DNA of 5,596 bases. It comes from Bacillota bacterium (GTDB lineage Bacteria; Bacillota_E; JAJZYS01; JAJYTV01). A program made the translations under genes and the position numbers. The notes below the pieces were generated by a model. It ran no database searches and was not told the origin of the DNA. It was given only the letters and a program-made list of their open reading frames with translations. Shown here piece by piece: positions 1 through 5,215 of this stretch. The stretch spans positions 1 through 5,596 of the forward strand of contig JAJZVM010000194.1 in the NCBI GenBank assembly GCA_021845645.1, in the 5' to 3' direction. The first letter of the stretch is position 1; each line of letters opens with the position of its first letter.

Positions 1-204
1 CGGAGGAAGGTCGGAGAAGACCTGCTTGGCCGACGTTGCGGCTGGCAAATGGAGTTGCTGCGCGAGAGCCACCGTGAACTGTTCGCGCGTGACGTTGACG
101 GCCGAGGTGGCGGCATGGCTCACGCCGGGACGCGCGAAAGCGACTCCCCAAAGGTTTGAAAGCAGCAGGACGACGGCGAAGCAGGCTTTCATGGCACGGC
201 GCAA
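1..204 (-). CDS. Secreted protein with SLH-like motif, N-terminal fragment
   Basis: Only the first 68 codons lie in the window; the gene continues past the left edge. I chose the TTG at 204 because GGAGGT (minus strand, 220-215) sits 10 bases before it and it adds two arginines to the signal-peptide n-region. The ATG at 192 is the alternative, but its SD spacing would be 22 bases. From the TTG start the protein begins MRRAMKACF, then a hydrophobic core (about residues 9-23) ending AFA, a good signal peptidase I site after residue 24. The mature part includes VTREQFTVALAQQLHL followed by VFSDLPP, resembling the start of an S-layer homology domain (R-x-x-F, leucine-rich helix, then FSD). SLH domains anchor proteins to cell-wall polymers. 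The SLH call rests on this short stretch and the main function is off the window. It is transcribed divergently from the lipoprotein gene at 533. Confidence 0.6.
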   Translation of the reverse strand, partial: MRRAMKACFAVVLLLSNLWGVAFARPGVSHAATSAVNVTREQFTVALAQQLHLPAATSAKQVFSDLPP

Positions 205-334
205 TTTGCGAGGTACCTCCCGCCGGCGCCCCGGGGCGGCGCGATTTTGACCTTATTGCATCGGCCTAGCCGACAACAGGTGGCAGCGGATTCCGCAGGA
301 ATCATCGCTATAAGTGGCGACATTACCCAAGAGA

Positions 335-364
335 ACGATAAGAATTCTGATGCACCGATGCCAA
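335..364 (-). promoter_or_regulatory. Possible promoter for the leftmost secreted protein
   Basis: On the minus strand TTGGCA (364-359, five of six matches to the -35 consensus) is followed after 18 bases by TATCGT (340-335, four of six matches to the -10). This would give a leader of roughly 125 bases before the start at 204. It lies in the least GC-rich part of the gap, but the match is modest and such matches occur by chance. Confidence 0.22.
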
Positions 365-517
365 TGTACCGGAGGAACAGGAAGAACGCAATAAGGATAG
401 GAAGGAACTGGCTGGTGACTTCTGGGCTTCGCGAAGCGTCTCATGCGCTTTTGTGGCGCATAAGGCGGGTCAAGCGAGGCCCCTACACAATGCCCGGACC
501 CGTGGCATATGCTGGCA

Positions 518-526
518 GAGAGGTGA
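518..526 (+). promoter_or_regulatory. Shine-Dalgarno that sets the lipoprotein start
   Basis: GAGAGGTGA contains AGGTGA, an exact match to the anti-SD core, and lies 6 bases before the TTG at 533. This spacing decides the TTG start, since no in-frame ATG or GTG precedes the signal peptide with comparable support. Confidence 0.75.
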
Positions 527-532
527 CGAGTC

Positions 533-1162
533 TTGCGGCGATCCTCCTGGCTCGGCGTCTTCCTGCTCGCCATCGCCCTTGCGGGATGCGGCGCGGCACC
601 GGTCCGACCGAAGCAGGCCCCCGTCGGCTTCCCGCTCTACAACCTGCTCAGCCACGGGCGCATAACCAGACTGCCTGCCGCGCTCGGCCTGCTTGTTCCC
701 AAGGTGCGGGGCTACGCGTGCAGCGGCTTCTACGCGCCAGCCAACCCGAAGAAGGCCACGCAGGCGGGCTCCCAGCCTCCGCCGAACCCGATGGGCTTCT
801 GGCAGGTGCAGCTTTCTTGCGTCGATCCGCACCTTAGGCTCCACGTGCCGAAGGGCACGGTGCGGGCCGGCATGGTGTGGGTCTGGGAGCAGCCCGACAC
901 CGGCGGCGAGCCCGTCGCGCAGGCCCTGCACATGGGATCGCTCACGGACGTGCGCACCGCGACCCTGGGTGAGACCAAGGTGGGTGAAGGCAGGGCCGAC
1001 TTTGGCGGCTACGCGAGCCGTGTCGTCTGGATGCTGGCCGGCAGGACGACCTGGCAGGGGCTTGGCAAGATGCACACGGCGCCGATCCTGATCTGGTTCA
1101 TGGGCCGCGCTGTGCCCCTCAGCGTCTTGAGGGAATTCGCGCAGGACACACGGCCGCTCTGA
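533..1162 (+). CDS. Unrecognised lipoprotein, 209 residues
   Basis: The protein starts at a TTG set by the SD at 518-526. It begins MRRSSW, then a hydrophobic core (residues 7-18) and the lipobox L16-A17-G18-C19, so Cys19 should be lipidated and the mature protein anchored to the outer face of the cytoplasmic membrane. The mature part (about 190 residues) starts with a proline/alanine-rich linker. It then looks mostly beta-like, with tryptophans and aromatics (GMVWVWEQP near 112-121, VVWMLAG at 164-170, ILIWFMG at 185-191). Two further cysteines, Cys63 and Cys96, could form a disulfide outside the cell. No family or catalytic motif is recognisable to me. Codon use is GC-rich and coherent throughout, which argues for a real gene. 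It stands alone between a divergent neighbour and a convergent peptidase gene, so context does not give its function. Confidence 0.82.
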   Translation: MRRSSWLGVFLLAIALAGCGAAPVRPKQAPVGFPLYNLLSHGRITRLPAALGLLVPKVRGYACSGFYAPANPKKATQAGSQPPPNPMGFWQVQLSCVDPHLRLHVPKGTVRAGMVWVWEQPDTGGEPVAQALHMGSLTDVRTATLGETKVGEGRADFGGYASRVVWMLAGRTTWQGLGKMHTAPILIWFMGRAVPLSVLREFAQDTRPL

Positions 1163-1215
1163 GGGCGGACGCACAGCGGTGTCGCCGCCTCGCGATGCGG
1201 GTCCTGGCGGGCAGA

Positions 1216-1260
1216 GGGAGGGACGGGCCCGGCCGCGGCGCGGCGGGACCCGTCCCTCTC
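1216..1260. terminator. GC-rich hairpin between convergent genes
   Basis: GAGGGACGGG (1218-1227) pairs perfectly with CCCGTCCCTC (1249-1258). One G-U and one G-C pair extend it to 1216/1260, giving a stem of about 12 pairs around a GC-rich loop of about 21 bases that can pair further. It sits 54 bases after the lipoprotein stop and just beyond the end of the peptidase gene, so it can act on both transcripts. There is no T-tract on either side, so it may be a terminator of the U-less kind or an mRNA 3'-end stabiliser. Confidence 0.55.
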
Positions 1261-1265
1261 CCGCT

Positions 1266-2465
1266 TCAGTTGTTGTCCGACGTCAGGGCCGGAATCAGGT
1301 TCTGCCCCTGCGGCGAGCCGATGCCTGTGACGAGGTCGTAGCCCGGCAGAGCGGGGTTGCCGTTGCTGCCGCTCGTAATGTCGTGGTAGTCGGTCGCGTA
1401 GCCTTGGCTGCCCGTGCTGCCGGCCAGGCTGTAGATGTCCTGCAGGATGTTGCCCGTCGAGGTCGCGGTCGAGAGGGGTGTGGCGCGGCCCTGGTCGACC
1501 AGCGCGACCAGAGCGGCCCAGCTCGGCGAGCCGACGCTCGTGCCGCCAACCTCGTACCAGCCCTTTTGTCCCTGGTAGCGCGTGCTGTCGTAGACGGCGA
1601 CTCCCGTGCTCGGATCGGCGTCCCAGGCGACGTCGGGGATGCCGCGCTGCGAGCCGACGACGGAGCTCCAGCTGCTCTGGTAGGCCGGCGCTCCTTCATA
1701 TTGGCTCAGTCCGCCGCCGGAGCTCGACCAGGCGCTCTCGCCGCCGTAGCCGTTCGCGCCGGTCACGGTCAGCGACGTGCCGCCGACGCCCATGACGTAG
1801 GGGGAGGCCGCCGGCCACTCGATCGCTCCGCCGCTGTCGCCCGCCGACGCCAGATAGACGACGCCCGCGTGGCGGAAGTGCGCGTCGTAGCTGGCTTCCG
1901 AGGAGAACTCGGAGCCGCCCCAGCTGTTCGAGACCACCTGCGCGCCGTGGCTTGTCGCGTAGTCCTCGGCGGCGAGCAGGTCGTTCGTGCTCGCGGACTT
2001 CGCGACCACCAGCATGATGTTGGCTCCTGGCGCCAGCGCATGGGCCCACTCGACATCGAGGGAGGTCTCGAGCGCCCAGCCTGCGTCCGTCTTCTTGGGT
2101 GCGCCGCTGGGATACGCGATCGTGAGGTTCGGAGCCCCGAGCCCGAACTGGCTGTCGAAGACGGCGGTATCCTTCTGAATGCTCGGGCTGCCATACGCAT
2201 CCACGATGGCGATCGTCTCGCCCAGGCCTGTCTGGGAAAGCTGGCCGAGGCCATAGGCGCCCTTGATCTGCGCCGGCGCGTAGCCGCTCTGGTAGGTGGA
2301 CGTGGCGCTGCCCCTGACACGGAACGGCGGGGTGGCCGTCCAGGCCGGGGCGTGGCCCTGGCCAGCGCTCGTGCCGGCCAGGGCAGGCTGGCCCATGGCC
2401 ACGATCAAGGCGGCGCAGGAGCCTGCGACGAGAACCGTGCGAAGCCATCTCGTACCTGAACACAT
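1266..2465 (-). CDS. Secreted sedolisin (S53) serine-carboxyl peptidase, no propeptide
   Basis: Sedolisins are subtilisin-fold endopeptidases, usually active at acid pH, with a Ser-Glu-Asp triad. Here Glu133 and Asp137 lie in ETSLDVEWAHALAPGA, the oxyanion-hole Asp210 in YLASAGDSGG, and the nucleophile Ser310 in GGTSVGSPSW. The C-terminal Ca2+ site is seen as D362-I363 and PGYD (Asp377), followed by TGIGSP. The N-terminus is a Sec signal peptide: Arg6 and Arg9, a hydrophobic core and a cleavage site after PALA (residue 30). The catalytic domain begins near YAPAQIKGAYGL (62-73), leaving only about 30 residues after the signal. Family members normally carry a 150-200 residue activation propeptide, which is absent. 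Start ATG 2465 has a loose SD, a run of six G (2480-2475) 9 bases upstream. It is followed by the 1216-1260 hairpin and looks monocistronic. It should be released outside the cell for protein breakdown; its substrate cannot be read. Confidence 0.93.
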   Translation of the reverse strand: MCSGTRWLRTVLVAGSCAALIVAMGQPALAGTSAGQGHAPAWTATPPFRVRGSATSTYQSGYAPAQIKGAYGLGQLSQTGLGETIAIVDAYGSPSIQKDTAVFDSQFGLGAPNLTIAYPSGAPKKTDAGWALETSLDVEWAHALAPGANIMLVVAKSASTNDLLAAEDYATSHGAQVVSNSWGGSEFSSEASYDAHFRHAGVVYLASAGDSGGAIEWPAASPYVMGVGGTSLTVTGANGYGGESAWSSSGGGLSQYEGAPAYQSSWSSVVGSQRGIPDVAWDADPSTGVAVYDSTRYQGQKGWYEVGGTSVGSPSWAALVALVDQGRATPLSTATSTGNILQDIYSLAGSTGSQGYATDYHDITSGSNGNPALPGYDLVTGIGSPQGQNLIPALTSDNN

Positions 2466-2576
2466 CAGCGGCTTCCCCCCTCATGGAGAGGGCGATTCCA
2501 CGCCAGGGAAAGGACTCCTATCAGAATCTGGGGCAGGTCGGAGGGAATACCTGGGCGACCCTGAGAGGCGCGGGCA

Positions 2577-3524
2577 TCACTCCCGGTGGCGCCCGTGCAC
2601 CCGCTGCATCAGGTGCATCCCGCCGAGCACCATGGCGAAGAAAGCCCCGTACGGCGGCAAACTGAAGCCGATGTCGCGGGCAGGAGCGGGGAAAACGGAG
2701 CGCAGGCGCCGCATGTCGTCCGAAGAAAGGCGCAAATCGCCGCTCGCTGCGTTTTCGCGTACGTGTGCCGGGGAGGCGGCCTTGGCCAGCACGACGACGC
2801 CCTCGCTCTCGGCCAGGAAGGCGAGCGCCACCTGGGCCGCCGTGACGCCGTGACGGGCCGCGATGTCCTTGAGCGCGGCCATGCCCGGCCCTTCCCGCCG
2901 CAGCAGGCGACCGTGGCCGAGCGGGCTGTAGGCCAGCAGGACTCCTCCCCGCTCGCGCACCTGTCCCAGCAGGCTCAGCTCGACGCGCCGGTCCTCGAGG
3001 CTGTAGGGCAGTTCGTGGAAGAAGACCGGCCTACCCTCGCGACCCTCCTGCCGGGCGAGTGCGTCCGAGGCATCCCCGGCCATCGCCAGAGGGAAATTGC
3101 TCACACCGACATCCCGCGCAAGGCCTGCGGCCCGCAAGGCACCTAGGCCATGCGTGATCTGCCGGAGCGGCACCGACTTCGTCGGCCAGTGCAGAAGGCA
3201 GACGTCGACATGGTCGGTGCGCAGCCGGCGCAGCGACCGCTCCAGCGCATCGCGCATCGCCCTGGGCTCCGCGTGGCTCGGCCAGATCTTCGTGATCAGG
3301 AAGACCTTGTCGCGGCAGTCGCTGACGGCGTCGCCGACCACCCGCTCACTCTCGCCGGCGCCGTAGAACTCCGCCGTGTCGACGAGGGTCATGCCTTGGT
3401 CGAAGCCCTCGCGCAAGGCCGCGACTTCCGTGCTGTGCCGGCGCGGATTCTCGCCGAAGCCCCACGTCCCCTGACCGATGACGGGCAGTCGAAGCACTGT
3501 GCCCGCTGGCTGCAGGTAGCGCAA
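2577..3524 (-). CDS. Aldo/keto reductase, YeaE-like
   Basis: This is a cytoplasmic (beta/alpha)8-barrel NAD(P)H-dependent reductase of carbonyl compounds, 315 residues. The catalytic tetrad is complete: Asp49 and Tyr54 in LVDTAEFYGAG, Lys79 in LITKIWPSH, and His112 in LLHWP. Further landmarks are GQGTWGFGE (17-25), GVSNF (140-144), AYSPLG (199-204 region) and the cofactor-phosphate loop AKAASPAHVREN (247-258). The N-terminal signature matches the family of E. coli YeaE, which has been linked to methylglyoxal reduction; the substrate here is unknown. The start is TTG 3524, set by GGAGGTGA 4 bases upstream. YeaE-like proteins of about 280 residues usually end soon after the FPxP motif (here FPAPAR, 278-283). 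This one continues for about 30 residues with a hydrophobic stretch (GAFFAMVLGGMHLM, 293-306) and a basic end. It lies 138 bases downstream of livF and 111 bases upstream of the peptidase gene, and is probably transcribed separately. Confidence 0.93.
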   Translation of the reverse strand: MRYLQPAGTVLRLPVIGQGTWGFGENPRRHSTEVAALREGFDQGMTLVDTAEFYGAGESERVVGDAVSDCRDKVFLITKIWPSHAEPRAMRDALERSLRRLRTDHVDVCLLHWPTKSVPLRQITHGLGALRAAGLARDVGVSNFPLAMAGDASDALARQEGREGRPVFFHELPYSLEDRRVELSLLGQVRERGGVLLAYSPLGHGRLLRREGPGMAALKDIAARHGVTAAQVALAFLAESEGVVVLAKAASPAHVRENAASGDLRLSSDDMRRLRSVFPAPARDIGFSLPPYGAFFAMVLGGMHLMQRVHGRHRE

Positions 3525-3528
3525 TGGG

Positions 3529-3536
3529 TCACCTCC
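3529..3536 (-). promoter_or_regulatory. Strong Shine-Dalgarno of the aldo/keto reductase
   Basis: GGAGGTGA on the minus strand is an eight-base match to the 16S rRNA 3' end. It ends 4 bases before the TTG at 3524 (7 bases counted from GGAGG). It fixes the TTG as the start and implies efficient translation despite the non-ATG codon. Confidence 0.85.
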
Positions 3537-3579
3537 GCCGAAGCTCAGTCTCCGCCGCTGTCGCGACGAAGGCCAGTTC

Positions 3580-3594
3580 TGCCCAGGCTGGGCA
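3580..3594. promoter_or_regulatory. Perfect 15-base dyad, operator-like
   Basis: TGCCCAG-G-CTGGGCA is a perfect 7+1+7 inverted repeat, 55 bases upstream of the reductase start in the livF-reductase gap. Its one-base centre suits a dimeric repressor site in DNA. As RNA it could form only a short 5-pair hairpin with no U-tract, so it is a poor terminator for the liv transcript. No regulator gene is in the window. Confidence 0.4.
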
Positions 3595-3662
3595 TGTACC
3601 TGCTGCTGGGTGGCTGTTATGCTGTGCCTCGGCTAGCAACCACATCTGCTTTAGGCGCGCTA

Positions 3663-4361
3663 TCAGACTCCAAGGTACTGTCGCCGAAGTGCGGAGTCCT
3701 CCTCAAGTTCTGCGGCAGGTCCCTCGTGCACCACTTGCCCCTTACTCATGATGTAGACTACGTCAGCGACGCTTAGAGCCAGACTGAGGTTCTGCTCCAC
3801 TAGGAGCAATGTGAGCCCAGCGTCCTTGAGTTCTCGAAAGGTGCGCTTGAGATCCTGGATGACCACCGGGGCCAGCCCCTCCGAGGGCTCATCCATGACG
3901 AGAACGTCGGGACTGGTCATGAGGGCCCTGCTTATGGCCAGCATGGACTGTTCGCCGCCGCTCAGCATGCCACCGAGGTTCTGCTTGCGTTCGGAAAGGC
4001 GCGGAAAGAGTTCGTAGATGCGATCAAGCGTCCAGCTTCCTCCTTTGCGAGCGCCCAGCAGTATCTGCTCTTGCACTGTGAGCGACGGGAAAATGCGTCG
4101 CCCCTGCGGCACCAGCCCGATACCCATGTGGCAGATCCGGTGAGCAGCCATCTGCTGCACCTCACGACCCTTGAATATCACGCGCCCATGCCGAGGTCTC
4201 GAGAAGCCCACGATGGAACGAATGAGAGTCGTCTTGCCGACGCCGTTACGGCCAAGGATCGCCGTAACCTTGCCGGCTTCGACGTGCAAGCTCACGCCGT
4301 GGAGAATATGACTGTCACCAATGTACGTGTGGACGTTCTCCACTTCCAGTACCCTACTCAT
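3663..4361 (-). CDS. livF: Branched-chain amino acid type ABC transporter ATPase LivF
   Basis: LivF is one of two ATPases of the hydrophobic amino acid (HAAT) importer, hydrolysing ATP on the cytoplasmic side to drive the LivH/LivM permeases. The 232 residues have the usual LivF length. Visible motifs are an aromatic at Tyr13 (A-loop position), Walker A GRNGVGKTT (37-45, Lys43), Q-loop Gln86 in VPQGRRIFPSLTV, signature LSGGEQ (133-138), and Walker B VLVMDEP with Glu158. The H-loop position is Gln190 in LLVEQN, the substitution normal for LivF rather than a defect. Start ATG 4361 lies inside the end of livG (8-base overlap, ATGAGTAG), with GGGAGG 5 bases upstream, so translation is probably coupled to livG. 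It is the last gene of the visible liv unit. Codon use is less GC-rich than in the genes to its left. ATPases of this family do not reveal the substrate; leucine-type amino acids are the default, and urea or amide versions are less likely. Confidence 0.95.
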   Translation of the reverse strand: MSRVLEVENVHTYIGDSHILHGVSLHVEAGKVTAILGRNGVGKTTLIRSIVGFSRPRHGRVIFKGREVQQMAAHRICHMGIGLVPQGRRIFPSLTVQEQILLGARKGGSWTLDRIYELFPRLSERKQNLGGMLSGGEQSMLAISRALMTSPDVLVMDEPSEGLAPVVIQDLKRTFRELKDAGLTLLLVEQNLSLALSVADVVYIMSKGQVVHEGPAAELEEDSALRRQYLGV

Positions 4362-5115
4362 GGGCGCCTCCCAGGTAGATGTTCTGCACGAGATCGTTTC
4401 TGCGTATGGCTTCGACGTCCCCTTCGGCGACCAGCACGCCGTTGTGGAGTACGGAGATGTAGTCGACCATTCCGAACACTACGTCCATGTCGTGCTCGAT
4501 CAGGACAAGGGTGACGTCGCGTCCAAGGGTCTTTAGTATGTCGGTGACCAGCGGAACGTCGCCGCGTGAGAGGCCCGCGGTCGGTTCGTCGAGCAGTAGG
4601 AGTTTCGGCTTCTGGACGAGGGCCATGATGATCTCGATCTGGCGCTGTTCACCGTAGGAAAGCGAGTGGATCGGGATGTTCTCCTTGCCTCTGAAGCCCA
4701 TCCGGCCGAGGTGTGCCCCAGCTTCGTCGTAGAGGGCACGGTAGCGTTCCACGGGATATAGAAGCTGCGTGCGTTCCTTCCGGAGAGCGAGCAGGGCCAG
4801 GACGACGTTGTCGACAAGCGTGAGATTGGGGAAGAGCGACGTCGTTTGAAACGTGCGGGATATGCCGTGGCGAGCCCTCTGGAAGGATGCCAGCCGGGTG
4901 ACATCCTGTCCTTGGAAGTACACCCTCCCGGCCGTTGGCGTGATCTCCCCCGCGATCGTGTTGAACAGTGTGGTTTTGCCTGCGCCGTTGGGCCCTATGA
5001 TCGCCCGGCGCTCGCCTTGGCCAATTCGGAGAGACACGTCCGCAAGCACCCTCAGCGAGCCGAACTGGTGGCTGATATCCTCCAGCACGAGGCACGCGTC
5101 AGTTGCGTTTTCCAC
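4354..5115 (-). CDS. livG: Branched-chain amino acid type ABC transporter ATPase LivG
   Basis: LivG is the partner ATPase of LivF, 253 residues from the GTG at 5115. I chose this start because GGAGGAGGAGG (5132-5122) ends 6 bases upstream and the length then equals the family norm of about 255. The frame stays open back to an ATG at 5280, but those 55 extra codons look non-coding and reach to within 62 bases of livM. Motifs are A-loop Phe18, Walker A GPNGAGKTT (41-49, Lys47), Q-loop Gln90 in ISRTFQTTSLFPNLTLVDNV, signature LSYGEQ (142-147), Walker B LLLLDEP (Asp166, Glu167) and H-loop His198 in LIEHDM, all intact. The extra segment between Q-loop and signature (about 101-140) is typical of LivG. 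The SYGEQ signature and DEPTAG favour LivG over the urea transporter's UrtD. It overlaps livF by 8 bases and follows livM after a 100-base gap. Confidence 0.95.
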   Translation of the reverse strand: MENATDACLVLEDISHQFGSLRVLADVSLRIGQGERRAIIGPNGAGKTTLFNTIAGEITPTAGRVYFQGQDVTRLASFQRARHGISRTFQTTSLFPNLTLVDNVVLALLALRKERTQLLYPVERYRALYDEAGAHLGRMGFRGKENIPIHSLSYGEQRQIEIIMALVQKPKLLLLDEPTAGLSRGDVPLVTDILKTLGRDVTLVLIEHDMDVVFGMVDYISVLHNGVLVAEGDVEAIRRNDLVQNIYLGGAHE

Positions 5116-5121
5116 CTCTTG

Positions 5122-5132
5122 CCTCCTCCTCC
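5122..5132 (-). promoter_or_regulatory. Repeated Shine-Dalgarno tract that sets the livG start
   Basis: GGAGGAGGAGG on the minus strand offers three overlapping GGAGG registers, the nearest 6 bases before GTG 5115. It overrides the longer open frame upstream when choosing the livG start. Confidence 0.8.
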
Positions 5133-5154
5133 GGGTGCTGAACGCACCATCATC

Positions 5155-5164
5155 CCCATATGGG
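5155..5164. repeat. 10-base palindrome in the livM-livG gap
   Basis: CCCATATGGG is a perfect palindrome, flanked by partly symmetric bases (ATC before, ATT after). It lies 40 bases upstream of the livG start in the otherwise featureless 100-base gap. It may be a chance element or a small regulatory site. Confidence 0.25.
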
Positions 5165-5215
5165 ATTTGTGGGACCGACGATCGTACATGGCCGGAATGA
5201 GTGCCTCGCATTACG

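Larger units (their letters stand above)
205..532. other. Divergent intergenic region with several dyads
   Basis: This 328-base stretch separates two divergent exported-protein genes and should hold the promoters of both. I see no credible gene in it: the open frames have unlike-protein composition and run into the lipoprotein gene in the wrong frame. It is visibly less GC-rich than its flanks between about 300 and 420. Dyads are TCGGC-CTA-GCCGA (261-273), GATTCC-GCA-GGAATC (289-303), the perfect 12-base palindrome GCTTCGCGAAGC (426-437) and ATGCGC-7-GCGCAT (443-461). The last two lie 70-110 bases before the lipoprotein start and could be operators or leader hairpins. No strong plus-strand sigma-70 promoter stands out. 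Confidence 0.6.

Noticed and set aside
253..573. Minus-strand open frame of 106 codons in the divergent spacer
   Set aside because: It overlaps the lipoprotein start, has no strong SD, and its composition (Arg, Pro, His, Cys, Ser) looks like chance.
247..837. Plus-strand open frame running from the intergenic region into the lipoprotein gene
   Set aside because: It overlaps the lipoprotein in another frame and shows no protein-like pattern. A GTG at 415 has a fair SD (GGAAGGAA), but the product is not credible.
470..1174. Open frame on the minus strand, 234 codons, opposite the lipoprotein
   Set aside because: It is Arg/His/Pro-rich with no SD or motif. The plus strand has a signal peptide, lipobox and strong SD.
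1179..2459. Long open frame on the plus strand, 426 codons
   Set aside because: It lies antisense to the sedolisin, whose full catalytic motif set is on the other strand. Its product is Arg/Ala/Gly-rich without any motif, as expected for the shadow of a GC-rich gene.
3150..3776. Plus-strand open frame across the livF-reductase gap
   Set aside because: Most of it is antisense to the reductase and livF, and no motif or SD supports it.
3666..3800. Gln in place of the H-loop His in LivF considered as an inactivating change
   Set aside because: The VEQN form is the usual state in LivF proteins; the partner LivG carries the normal His.
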